Below are positions 11,535-23,099 of a stretch of DNA of 64,000 nucleotides, piece by piece. The translations under genes and the position numbers were made by a program. The first letter of the stretch is position 1; every line of letters begins with the position of its first letter. The notes under the pieces were generated by a model. The model was given only the letters and a program-made list of their open reading frames with translations. It ran no database searches and had not been told where the DNA came from. The stretch is from Euryodendron excelsum. Lineage: Eukaryota; Streptophyta; Magnoliopsida; Ericales; Pentaphylacaceae. The stretch spans positions 29,752,001 through 29,816,000 of the forward strand of contig CM065394.1 of assembly GCA_033060915.1 (NCBI GenBank). Reading direction: 5' to 3'.

Positions 11535-14500
11535 ATGGTCTTGACCCGATCCGGTGCCGCATCAACTAGGGAAGGTGGAGAGATGGAGGAACAAAGCATC
11601 GCCAGAATCGCTGCTTTGGAGCAGCAGATCATGGAAATGATGGCAACTATGAACCAACTCCAGTCCCAGAATCAAGAGTTGGAGAGGAGATTGCCTCCCC
11701 CGCCGGCGGCCCCAGGAACGGTAGACCCACCGCCGCTAGGGGACCCACCATTACCTGCGAACCAGTCGGCGGCAAGGAACCAAGGAGGCGACGCCGGCGA
11801 AGGAGCGGAAGACCCAGCGCCTCCAGGAGAGAACCCCCTCCTGAGAGGGGCTGGATTTCACGCTGACGAAGCCTAGAGTCACGTCGACCGGTCCAAAGCA
11901 CCAACCGTGGTCCTCCCAGAACACACTGCCGAAACTCAGCCGATATGGGACGAACAGCTGAAGGAAATGCAGGCTAAATTGGCAGGAGTGATAGCGGCGG
12001 TAAAAGAAAAGGGCCCCAGCACGGTGGAGGAGCTGGTAAGCCGGACTGACACGCCATTTACACCAACAGTGATGAGGGTGCCCTTGCCCCCGAAGTTCAA
12101 AATGCCCACAATAGAGTCCTTTGACGGCACCAAGGATCCCCTGGATCATCTCGAGACGTACAAGGCTCTGATGGACCTTCAAGCGGTCCCCGACGAAATC
12201 ATATGCAGGGCATTCCCTACCACCCTTAAGGGTCCAGCAAGGATTTGGTTCCACAGGCTCTCCCCTAGGACAATTAATAAATTCGTGGACCTGAGCAGGC
12301 TGTTCGTTAGCCATTATATCGGGGGACAGAGACAGAGGAGGCCTTCCACCTCCCTGTTCAACATTAAGCAGCGCGAGAAGGAGACCCTGCGAGAATTTGT
12401 CACCCGTTTTAACCAGGAGACCCTTTATGTAGATGACCTGGACCAGAAAGTGGCGGTGACAGCTTTCATCGCAGGGGTCAGGACCCCCAAGTTCCTGTTC
12501 TCCCTAGCCAAGGAGGCGCCCAAAACCATGGCTGCGCTAATGCTCCGAGCGAAGAAGTACATGAATGCGGAGGACACACTAAGAGCTCGGGAAGACCAGG
12601 AGGGCGTTGCAACCAGCCTGGACAAGAAAAGGATGGCGGAGGAAAAGAAAGACGACAGAACAGCAAAGGCCCCACGAGTGGCAGAGCAGAAGCCAAGGGG
12701 AGAGAGCGATAAAACCAAGCAGGCCAGGTATAATCAGTACTTCACCCCATTAAACACTTCTCTGGATCAAGTGCTCTACGAAATCAAGGGAGATGCGGCG
12801 CTGAGGTGGCCCGAGAGGATGAGAACTCCACTAGAGAAAAGGCCGACCAACAAGTGGTGCCGCTTCCACCAAGACCACGGGCATGACACAGAGGACTGTT
12901 ACGACCTTAAGCAGCAGATCGAACACTTAATCAAGCAAGGGAAGCTGGGCAAGTACATAGCGGGGGGCAGACGTGATGAAAGGCGAGAGCCGGCACCAAG
13001 ACAGGCCGAACAGAAAAGCCTAGAAAGAGGAAGGCCAAACCAGCAGCCTATGGGCGAGATTAGGGTCATTTCTGGTGGGTTCGCAGGTGGGGGAGAATCC
13101 TCATCGGCAAGGAAACGGCATGCAAGGGATGCGCGGAACCAGAGAGAAGTTATGTCCATAGACCGGTCATCCAAAAAATCCCGGGCTGAACATGACCCCA
13201 TCACGTTCACAGACGATGAAGCTGGAGCCATATGCCAACCTCATGACGACCCTTTAGTCATATCAACTGTTGTGTCAAATTTTTTAATCCGTCAGGTCCT
13301 GGTAGACAGCGGCAGCTCGGCGGACATTCTCTTCCTGAAAGCCTTTGAGCAACTGAAGGTCGGCGGGAAGCAACTACAACCGGTTCACTCCCCCCTTGTT
13401 GGTTTCACTGGAGACAGAGTCACACATCTAGGCTCCATCGCTCTGCCGGTAACGCTAGGAACAGCGCCCAAACAGGCTACCAAGATGGTCACGTTTTTAG
13501 TAGTGGATTGCCCGTCAGCTTATAACAATATCATTGGCAGAACAGCCCTCAATGAGTTCAAGGCCATACCATCAACTTACCACTTGAAAGTCAAGTTCCC
13601 CACATCCCAAGGAGTTAGGGAAGCAAGAGGTGACCAGCAGACCGCCAGAGAATGTTATATGGCGTCCCTTAAAGGGGAAACCCGGGAGGCTATGTTAATT
13701 GAAGAACTGGAAGTTCGAGATGAAGAGGAGATCAGGAGAGGGGAACCAGTGGAAGAGCTCGAGGAGGTAGTAGTCGGAAAGTATGACCAGACCCAGACAG
13801 TGAAAATCGGAACAGCAACTCCCGAAGAATTCAAGGAGAAGTTGAGGTCCTTCCTCAAGCATCACGCCGATGTTTTCGCCTGGTCTCATGAGGATATGCC
13901 GGGAATTGACACCCGAATTATTGCCCATCACCTAAACATAGACCCAAAGGCAAAACCGGTCAGACAAAAAAGGAGGTCTTTCGCCCCGGAACGCAACGAG
14001 GCTGTAACAAACGAAGTTAAGAAACTGACCACCGCAGGCTTCATAAAAGAAGCCCAATACCCGACCTGGCTATCTAATGTGGTGATGGTCAAAAAGGCCA
14101 ATGGAAAGTGAAGAATGTGCGTGGATTTCACCGATCTGAACAGAGCGTGTCCCAAAGACAGCTTCCCCCTCCCCATAATAGATCAACTGGTGGACTCAAT
14201 GGCAGGGTACGAAATGTTGACCTTCATGGACGCTTTCTCAGGATACAACCAAATAAGAATGGCCGAGCACGATCAGGAAAACACAGCGTTCGTGACAGAC
14301 AGAGGGCTGTATTGTTATAAGGTAATGCCATTCGGCCTCAAAAACGCCGGGGCAACTTATCAAAGGCTTGTGAACCGAATGTTCAGTAGCCAGATCGGAA
14401 GGAACATGGAAGTCTATGTCGACGATATGCTAGTAAAAAGCAAGCGAGCCATTGACCACCTAGTTGACTTGGAAGAAACATTCAAAAACCTACGAGCCTA

Positions 14501-16950
14501 CAAAATGAAATTAAACCTTGCCAAATGTGCCTTCGGAGTAGCGTCAGGCAAGTTCCTAGGGTTCATGGTGTCCAACCGAGGGATAGAGGCTAACCCCGAG
14601 AAAATCAGGGCAGTGTTAGACATGCAGTCCCCAACATCCACCAAGGAAGTCCAAAGGCTGGCTGGCAGAGTAGCATCGCTGAACAGATTCATTTCCAGAT
14701 CAACAGATAAGTGCCTACCTTTCTTTTAAAGTTCTGCGTAAAGCTTTTGAGTGGACTCCCCAATGTGAACAGGCTTTCTAGCAGCTCAAAGGATATCTGA
14801 GTTCAGTACCACTGCTGAGTAGAACCACAGAAGGAGAAGAGCTCTACCTCTACCTCGCCGTATCAGAAACAGCAGTGAGTTCTGCCCTGGTCAGGCAAGA
14901 GGAAGGTGTCCAAAAGCCCGTCTACTTCACCAGCAGGGCTTTGAGGGGCGCGGAAGAACGATACCCCACGATGGAGCTGCTGGCCCTCGCCCTCGTGACC
15001 TCAGCAAGAAGATTGAGGCCATACTTTCAGGCGCACACCATAGTTGTCCTGACCGATCAACCATTGAAAAAGGTCCTCCACAAGCCAGAGACGTCGGGCA
15101 GACTCGTCAAATGGTCCATAGAGCTCAGCCAATTCGACATTCAGTACAGACCAAGACAGGCAATCAAGGGGCAAGCTGTAGCAGATTTCATCGCTGAGTT
15201 CACCCCTCCCACAATTGGCCCCAGTGCCGACACCCTACAGCCACAGTGGATACTCAATGTCGACGGTTCCTCAACGGATAAAGCAGGAGGCGCGGGGATC
15301 GTGCTCGTCACCCCTGAAGGACACAAACTCGAATATGCCGTCAAGTTCAAATTCCCAGCGTCCAACAATGAGGCTGAATACGAGGCCTTGATTGCTGGTC
15401 TCCAAATGGCTTGGCGAATGGGGGCAGAACATGTCTTAGTACGCAGCGACTCCCAACTTGTGGTAGAACAGGTCAAAGGAGAATATGAGGCCAGGGGAGA
15501 CAAGATGCAAGAGTATTGCGAGATGGCTAGAAATTTGACAAAAAAATTTCCCAAAATACTTATCGAAAAAATACCAAGGGTACAGAACGTGGAGGCAGAT
15601 CGGCTGGCAAGGATCGCGCCATCCCAGGAAGACGACCCCGGAGTACCAATGGAAGTACTGGATTCGCCAAGCATTCGGGAGCCCGAAATATTGCAAACAG
15701 AGCAAGAGGTGGAATGGGCAACGCCAATCAGGAACTACTTGGAAAAGGGGTCCTTACCAGCAGATAAAGTTGAGGCAAGAAGGATTCAATACAGGGCCAG
15801 CAGATACGCCATGATAAACAGTGTCCTGTACAAAAGAGGACACACCATGCCCTGGTTAAGGTGCGCCGGAAAAGCAGAAGCGGACTACATCATGAGGGAG
15901 GTACACGAAGGTGTCTGCGGCAACCACTCAGGAGGGAGATCTTTGGCTAAGAAGATTCTCAGAGCAGCCTACTACTGGCCCACAATGGAAAAAGACGCCC
16001 AAGAGTTTGTAAGAAGATGCGATAAATGCCAAAGGTTCTCTAACATCCCAAGGCAGCCAGCCCAGGAATTAACATCGATTCAGAGCCCGTGGCCTTTTGC
16101 CCAATGGGGCATAGATATAGTAGGTGCTCTACCCCTGGGGAAAGGCCAAACTAGGTTCGCGGTGATAACAGTTGACTACTTCACAAAATGGGCGGAGGCG
16201 GAGGGTGTCGCCGCAATCACAGAGCAGAAAATGAAAAATTTCCTATGGAAAAACATCATATGCAGGTTCGGCATCCCAAAGGTGGTTGTCACAGACAATG
16301 GAAAACAATTCAAAGGCGGTCAGTTCGATCAGATGTGTTCAGACCTACAGATCAGCCACCACTACTCTTCTCCAGAGCATCCCCAAGCCAACAGCCAGGT
16401 TGAAGTCACCAACCGGACCCTATTAAAAAACATCAAGACAAGGCTGGAGCAGGCAAAGGGTTTATGGGCAGAAGAGCTTCCCAATATCTTATGGGCCTAC
16501 AGAACAACAGAAAGGGTCGCAACAGGGCACACCCCCTTTTCTCTGACTTTCGGATCTGAGGCGGTAATCCCGGTGGAGATAGGCCTCCATAGCCCCAGGA
16601 TTGAACATTTTGAAGTAGAGGCTAACAATGAGGCCCTAGAAGTAAGCCTGGACCTACTTGAAGAAAAAAGGATGGAAGCAGCTGTGAGGGTGGCTGCTTA
16701 TCAGCAAAGGATGCGCAGATATCATGATGCCAGAGTAAGACCTAGAACGTTCAAAGCAGGTGATTTGGTTCTCAAGAGGGTTAATCAGTCTACTAGAAAG
16801 CCTAGAGATGGCAAACTCGGGCCTAATTGGGAAGGCCCATATACGGTTAAAGGGTTTTCCACGAAAGGGACCTACTGGCTAATTGGGGTCGACGGCAAGG
16901 AGCTTCCCAACCCCTGGCACGCCGAGCACCTGAGAAAATACTATGTGTAA
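11535..16950 (+). pseudogene. Gypsy (Tat) gag-pol polyprotein with three stops and one frameshift
   Basis: The ATG at 11535 opens a Gag N-terminus with a short coiled coil. The same frame continues through a retrotransposon Gag domain (about 12100-12480) and an unusual CHHC-like knuckle (near 12850-12900). Next come the aspartic protease (VDSGSS near 13300), the reverse transcriptase with YVDD at 14415-14426, and its RNase H (to about 15100). A second RNase H (NVDGSSTD near 15255) and an integrase with HHCC and DDE motifs follow, ending at 16950. Lesions: TAG at 11874, TGA at 14109 where RT families carry Trp, one extra T in a T run at 14724-14727, and TAG at 14779 followed by CAG in a Gln-rich spot. 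Apart from these, all domains are well preserved, so loss of function is recent. The enzyme would have copied and integrated the element; it is now inactive in cis. Confidence 0.93.
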
Positions 16951-17002
16951 TGTAACCAGCAACCTTCAATGAAAAGTCTTTTTATGACCTTCAGAACCGA
17001 TG

Positions 17003-17523
17003 TCTAACAAAGCCGAAAGGCCAATAAGGCTACTAAGCCCAACTGGCCGAAAGGCCAATAAGGCTACTAAGCCCAACCGGTCAGTCCTCAGGACCGACCA
17101 GCAAAGCCGAAAGGCCAATAAGGCTACTAAGCCCAACTGGTCAATCCTCAGGACTGACCAGCCAAGCCGAAAGGCCAACAAGGCTACTAAGCCCAACTGG
17201 TCAGTCCTCAGGGCTGACCAGCAAAGCCGAAAGGCCAACAAGGCTACTGAGCCCAACTGGTCAGTCCTTAGGGCTGATCAGCAAAGCCGAAAGGCCAACA
17301 AGGCTACTGAGCCCAACTGGTCAGTCCTCAGGGCTGACCAGCAAAGCCGAAAGGCCAGTAAGGCTACCAAGCCCAACTGGTCAGTCCTCAAGGCTGACCA
17401 GCAAAGCCGAAAGGCCAATAAGGCTACTAAGCCCAACTGGTCAGTCCTCAGGGCTGACCAGCAAAGCCGAAAGGCCAATAAGACTACTAAGCCCGACTGG
17501 TCAGTCCTCAAGGCCGCACAGGC
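17003..17523 (+). repeat. 60-bp tandem array (about 8.5 units) after pol
   Basis: Units with the core GCCGAAAGGCCAATAAGGCT repeat with an exact 60-bp period from about 17098 to 17520, after a shortened first unit. Because 60 is a multiple of three, both strands stay open by chance and yield repetitive translations. Minisatellites between pol and the 3' LTR are a known trait of Tat/Ogre-type elements. Units differ by a few substitutions only, so the array is young or homogenised. Confidence 0.95.
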
Positions 17524-17661
17524 CGAGAGCCCGTAAAAGTTACGAAGTCCAGTTGGACAATGGTCAGACGTTACAAAGCTACCAAAGAGCCTAATTAATC
17601 AGGTGTTCAACATGGAAATACAGTGCATCAAAATAACCGTTCATTGATTAAAGACAGGTTA

Positions 17662-17662
<1 letters not shown>

Positions 17663-17705
<43 letters not shown>
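17663..17705 (+). repeat. Poly(A) tract of 43 bases
   Basis: An uninterrupted A run separates the tandem array from the 3' end of the antisense gene. It may be a simple replication-slippage product, or the scar of a polyadenylated sense transcript used during reverse transcription. The orientation does not fit a poly(A) tail of the antisense gene, which would appear as T on this strand. Confidence 0.85.
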
Positions 17706-17708
<3 letters not shown>

Positions 17709-17735
17709 ACGCCACTGGATGTTTTTACAAAGTAC

Positions 17736-19875
17736 TCAGGACTGGGCCTCGTCTCCCTCTTCTGTTGCTGCGGTTTGGTCTTCCACGCCAGGCACATTGG
17801 AAGTCGTGTCGTCAGAACGTTTCAAGGCAGAAAGATCGAGGTCTGGGAAGAGCTTCCTGGCCGCAACCTTGGCGTCAACGAAGCCTTCCATGTAGGCCTC
17901 GCTGAGTTCATCTTGAAAGGCCGCCCCAGCCCTGAACTCCTCCACCGCATTGTCCTGAGCACTTTTCAGCTGCCCCTCCAGCTCAGCGACCTTCGAAGTA
18001 AGGGACTCCTTGATTGCCCCAAAAGCCTGGGCATCGAATTCCAGAGCTTCCACCTTTTTCCTGAGCTCGGATACTTCGTCCAGTACAGCTGTCTTCTCTG
18101 CCTCTGCAACCGCCTGGGCTTCCTCAGCATCCTTGACCTTCTTCTCCAGGCCACTAACGGATGTGGTCAAGGTCTCAATGACCTGCCCTTTCTTGGCGCA
18201 CTCGGTTGTCTTCGCCTTCAGACGGGTGGACAGGCAGAGCGCCTTCACATGGAGCTGCAGAAAAATTGCAGGGTCATACACAAATAAATAAAGGAAAAGG
18301 GGGAGAGTGGGATGGAAGGGAAAGATAACTAGAGCCCTCACCTTTACAGCGTCGAGGTTCATGCTCCCTGTCAGTTGGGCATTGGTCCAGTCAACAAATG
18401 GCCCCACGTCCTCCATGCTGATGAATTGCTTCATCCTCTCCCAAGCGGCCTGGACGTCCTCCACAATGAGGGGCTCCTTTTGCGGAGTCTGGGTCTGAGC
18501 AACGGCTGTCGCTTTGGCAGGAGGCGGGGGCATCCCAGTTCCAGCCCTGGAGGACTGACCAGCGTTGGAAGCCTTGGGTACTACGGGAGTACTGACCGCA
18601 GCAGGACCCTTGTCATGGGACTGCTCGATAGCCCTCCCCCCAGAGCTAGGCCTGTGGCGTTTGCTTGGCCTCTTTCCAGCAGCCTTTGCCCTTTCCATCT
18701 CTTCAAACTTCTTTTTTGCAGAGGACCCCATGCTCCTCTTGTCGAAGCCCATGTATGATCCCTGTCCTGCAAAACATGTGGGGCAAGAGTCAGTGCACTA
18801 GCATTAGAAGGCGGCCGCAAAAGACAGACCAGACTCACTCTTCTCAGCGCGAAGGGCTTCGATGGAAGGGTCTGGACCTAAGAGATAGTCTGCTAAACTT
18901 TCACCAGCCACAAGAGGGGCCCAGCTCTTGACCGGGTACTCCCTCACCCTCGCTAAACGGCCTTCCCTCGACTCATCCTCCAGTATAGGAAGGCGTGCTG
19001 AGTAAAAGAAAAGAGGATGATTGTTAGACCACTACCCTAAGAAGGAGTCAGGCATAAAAGCATAAAAGGCGCTTACCCTTCCTACCTGGTCTACCTCACT
19101 GCCTGGGTATGCGGGGGGTCTGGTCAGTCACATCTTCCCAGTGAGCGATCTCCATACCCTCGTCGTACACAAAGAAATACTTCTCCTTCCAGCGCTTGTG
19201 GGAGACCGGGAGATTGGTAATCAGAGCTGGCTGACTTTCCCTAGCTGAGAAGTAGTACCAGCCTAAGCTCTCGCTCTCGGTTATCTTGTAGCAGAAGAAG
19301 AAATCTTCTGGGGTCAGGGTTTCTTCCTTGTCAGTGGCGGCCTGCCACAGAGCGGCACAACCTACCAGTATGCTCCAAGAATTGGGCATTAGCTGCCCAG
19401 GGGCTAGTCTAGCCCGACTCAGGACCCCTCTAATAGGTGGAGCGATGGGGAACCTCAGTCCCCCAGACAACGCGCTCTCATATACAGCAATTTCGCCTGG
19501 GCGAGGGAAGCACACTCTGTCTTCGCTCCCTGGCACTCGGTAACTCATGGAGGGAGGAAATTGATAGACAGACCACAACTTTTGCACTTTTGCTCCATCT
19601 AGGATGGAGGCAAAGTGCCGAGCCTCATACCTACTTTCTGGAGCAGGGGACACTGCCCCTACCTCAGCCATGGCCATGGGGGCACTCTCAAAGGTGTCCA
19701 CAATGGCCACGGGACTCCTTGCCCTCCCAGGCCTCACCTCTTGAGTAATCTCCTCGAGATCTGCCCCAGAGTAGTTCACCGAGGCATTGGATGCCTCGTC
19801 TGGTCTTACCCTATCTAGTTCCATGGAGGCAGTACGCTCAGAGCCGCTCGACAGATCAATTGGCAGTGGGTTCAT
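17736..19875 (-). pseudogene. Antisense gene of the Tat element, four exons, one premature stop
   Basis: Read on the minus strand, four pieces join in phase with GT-AG borders: 19875-19077, 18997-18839, 18766-18342 and 18254-17736, about 633 codons. The N-terminal half carries the globular domain seen in proteins labelled 'putative gypsy-type transposon' in plant genomes (run around VYESALSGGLRFPI and LAPGQLMPNSW). The middle is basic and Ser/Pro-rich. The C-terminal 170 residues form a charged coiled coil and end GDEAQS. A TGA at 19096-19098 (codon 260) interrupts exon 1, probably a former TGG. The open frame continues upstream to 20214 but without a better ATG than 19875. Such antisense genes between pol and the 3' LTR occur in Tat lineages; their role is unsettled. 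The exon model is my inference from splice signals and phase. Confidence 0.75.
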
Positions 19876-20489
19876 GACCCTAGGATCCTTAATCTCTCGG
19901 AGGGTCTCAAAAACTGCTCTGGATGCTTCAAGAACACCCCAGTATACCGACTCAACAAAGGGGGGATTACCTATAAACCCTAGGGGGTATGAGGCCCTAA
20001 TCCTCCACTCGTAGTACCAAATAGCCTTCTGTAGGAGCCAAAACATAAACACTAACACTACGTACCTTGATGGGAATGGATTTAGGAAGTGATTTTGGAA
20101 CCCCTCCGAACAAACAACAATAGTGAGAAGGATGAAGGGAGAGAAACAACGAGCACAGTTGAATGCTTGGGAAGAAATGTGTAGAATAAGGGGCTCTTTT
20201 CGACGAACTGCCAAGGTTTTATAAGCCCCCTCTATTCGAAATCAACGGTGTAGATCGGCCTGAAGCTCTCAAGATCGGACGGGCAGTGTAATTGATGTCT
20301 AATCGACATACGGGGCCAACCACATGAGGCCACGTGGCAGAAAGGCCAACAGTCGCGTCGATCCACCTGGCATAGTAATCATGACGGTTATACAGCGCCA
20401 TAAATGCCCCAGTTCGACGGCACTCGGTGACTCTTCGAAATTCCCGTGGGCATACCTTTGGAATTCCCATAGGCCGACCTGGGCTGCCT

Positions 20490-20506
20490 AGGGAATTGGG
20501 GGCATC
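20490..20506 (+). promoter_or_regulatory. Polypurine tract of the Gypsy element
   Basis: AGGGAATTGGGGGCATC immediately precedes the 3' LTR. Its purine-rich core is the expected plus-strand primer for reverse transcription. Confidence 0.7.
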
Positions 20507-21061
20507 TGATAATGCAAATGACAAGTACGGTCGGTCAGCCCATCCGTGGACAGACCAGACCAGCCCGGCTCGCATATCCAGTTCAGGCCACCTCCCTCCT
20601 AGGTCAGGTCCGTTAACAGAAAGAGCGGCAGAGCTCGAGCGACACACTGGGCGGCGGCACGAAGGCATCCCGAGATTCTCGCTTGGTAAATAGCCCCTAC
20701 GATCCCATGATTCAAGCATTTCCCCCAGGAATGGGAGCATGATCCATGGGGGCGAAAATCAAGGCACGATATACCCCCACGAAGTGGGAGGCATGACGAG
20801 GGGGGCACGATTAACTGACCCACGAAGGTGCCCACGATCAAGGCCAACACTCCTATAAAGGGAACAGTTCTCACCTCCAAGAAGGTACGATTCTACACCA
20901 CCTTAGATACTGTAATTCTGTCCATGTTTCCCTGAGCCTAACTTTGGCATCGGAGTGTCTTTGGCAGGCACCACACCGGTGTCCCATAGAAAGGGGAAAC
21001 TCATCGCACCAGCAATCTGTACCAGGGGTTGGGAAAGACGTACCAGTTTATCACATCATCA
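20507..21061 (+). repeat. 3' LTR of the Gypsy element
   Basis: The 555-bp copy is colinear with 10942-11496 without any indel. It ends CATCATCA and is followed by the ATGTA target duplication. It lies upstream of the antisense gene and could supply an antisense promoter, but no specific signal for that is visible. Confidence 0.95.
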
Positions 21062-21066
21062 ATGTA

Positions 21067-21410
21067 TGTCTTTTTCTAATATATATATATATATATATCT
21101 AGAGTCCACTTTCTTTTTCTTTCTTTTTATTTTTTGCCCTTTCGGCTAAGAGGTTTGGATTACGATCAAGCCTGGGTTGTACTTGGTCAAGGTTCTCAGC
21201 ATTCACGCAGAGCTCGAGCGAATGCCGGTCATACTTCACTCGATACAATTGAGATCCCTGAATGTTCAAACATGAAACAAGTACATGAAGTTACCCATCA
21301 CTTCTATCATTTGGTTTAAAAATACAAAAAATCCAAAAAATAAACCTTGAAGGACATGTGGGAAAGTCATCCAAAAGCATGAGGTTACAAAACACAATAA
21401 TTTTTTTTAT
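21067..21410. other. Continuation of the gene 2 flank between the Gypsy and Copia insertions
   Basis: After a (TA)n run, the segment 21147-21225 matches 49595-49690; the shared phrases TTACGATCAAGC and GCAGAGCTCGAGC mark it. This confirms that the Gypsy element interrupted the duplicated P450 flank. Similarity fades after about 21230. The exact left edge of the Copia element lies between there and about 21411. Confidence 0.65.
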
Positions 21411-22023
21411 TGTATTAAAGTGGAATACAATTAACGACATATAATGTGTAGCTAATGATAAAATTTGCCAGCAGTCTACTTTGTGTTGTGTAGAATTTGT
21501 CTACAATTAAAGTGGAAGCGATAATCAGGTTTATTTCTTGAAGCATGTCTGAAAGCAAGCGCACAAGAGCCGATCTTGATTTAAAAAATTCTCCACATGT
21601 ACCTGCGTTCTCTTGTAAATCTACCTGCGGTGGAATGTAGTCAAATCTTTTCGGAAAGCCAAAAGCATCCACACTAATCACAAATCAAGAGTCTATCTTG
21701 ATTGTGTGTTTTGAGAGAGACACTAAGAGAATTGCTCACACACTCTTGCACACACAAAAATTTCAGCCACTAAAATCTTATTTCTTCTCTTGATCTCTTG
21801 AATATTTATAAGTGTGGAATGGATCTAACATTCTTAGTTCTTGGTGGTTGACACATACCCCAATCACCAAGACAAGTAGGAGTAAGCTTGAACAACTACC
21901 CTAACCATTAAGGTAAGTGGGAGCATGCTTACACCACCTAACACAAATGGTGGGTGGGTCTTTCGGTTAAGGCATGGCCATCGGTGCCCGAATTGGTCTA
22001 AATCCGAACTGGTCATACCAACA
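21411..22023 (-). repeat. 3' LTR of a Copia element (minus strand, low-coordinate end uncertain)
   Basis: On the minus strand the LTR starts TGTTGGTATGACC at 22023, directly after a GTGGGAGA polypurine tract (22024-22031). It has a TTATAAATA promoter-like box near 21808. The far end is not fixed; the TG at 21411 is one candidate. I could not find the matching 5' LTR in the window. Confidence 0.6.
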
Positions 22024-23099
22024 TCTCCCACTCACATATGGGTGTGCATCAGAACAACAACAATCTCTCAACCAGCCAAACACCATAATGTAAGATCATA
22101 CAACAAATGAGTTATGCAACCGCTGAGTACACTAAAGTTTTGGGAGCTCTACACCAAACTTTATAAAAGCCAGCATAAAGACATCAATCGTATTTGAAAA
22201 CGAAAAACAAGTGTTTCAAGTATTCTGAATTCATCTAAATACATGGGTGTAGGTATCATCATCCCCTCTAGAAGCATACCTAACCCCTCGAGGTCAACAC
22301 TACATTCATACTTACATCACAATATTGAAAAGCGAATGTAAGTTGCATGCTATGAATATATGCCTGATGTATATGACAATCCTTCATTTGCCCATATGCC
22401 ATTCAGATTAGGACTAACCCCTTTACTAGTGATGTTCGGAAGGCCGAATTAATCAGGACTATAAGGTTTTATGCCAAAGTAGCTGTATTAACCCTTTCAC
22501 CTTATGGCATAATCAAAAGTCGTAAGGTGGGTACAATAACATATGATCACTATTGATCGGTAATGGCTTACACGGTGAAGAGACTGGAAACTCATTCACG
22601 TCATTAAATTTGGCCGCTTAGCACATGTGATATGAATACATGTTACAATGGATAGTTCCCTCGAGGAACCTATGTCAAACTATCGGCACTGTATAGATCT
22701 TAGTCTAGTCGCTTAACAAGCGTCTAACTTGTGTTTCTCATTTGCTTGTTCTTTTAGAAGGCGACAAAATGTAAAACCCCCCATCTGGCTTTTAAATAAG
22801 TTATGGTGGATATCAGGAAGTAACCACCATTGATCTTTGACAATTAGATCTCATCTTATCTAAAAATAGGGCGACACAATAGCTTGTAGCGTCTCAACTT
22901 TGCTAGCTTTCAAAAGCGCCAAAAAGATAGCTCGTGTGAAAGAGCCTATTAACCTGCTGACATACTCTCAATCTCATATGTGTGTTATGCAATAAATAGA
23001 ACTATACAATAATTACTGAACTTAATTATACATCACAACATAAAATATCCAAACATCCAAAAGGTACAAAATGATCAACTGATAATGAGCTACACATTA

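Larger units (their letters stand above)
10942..21061 (+). mobile_element. Tat-lineage Ty3/Gypsy LTR retrotransposon, complete but mutated
   Basis: This 10,120-bp element has two 555-bp LTRs, a primer binding site, gag-pol, a tandem-repeat array, an antisense gene, a polypurine tract and a 5-bp target duplication. Several features place it in the Tat group: a second RNase H domain after the reverse transcriptase RNase H, a tandem array after pol, and an extra antisense reading frame before the 3' LTR. It is visibly more GC-rich than its surroundings. It sits in the duplicated flank of P450 gene 2, because sequence matching the 49.4 kb region lies to its left and sequence matching 49.6 kb lies to its right. 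Confidence 0.95.

Noticed and set aside
17000..17536. 178-codon repetitive protein and similar frames on the minus strand
   Set aside because: Produced by a 60-bp tandem repeat whose period is a multiple of three; both strands are open, so coding is unlikely.
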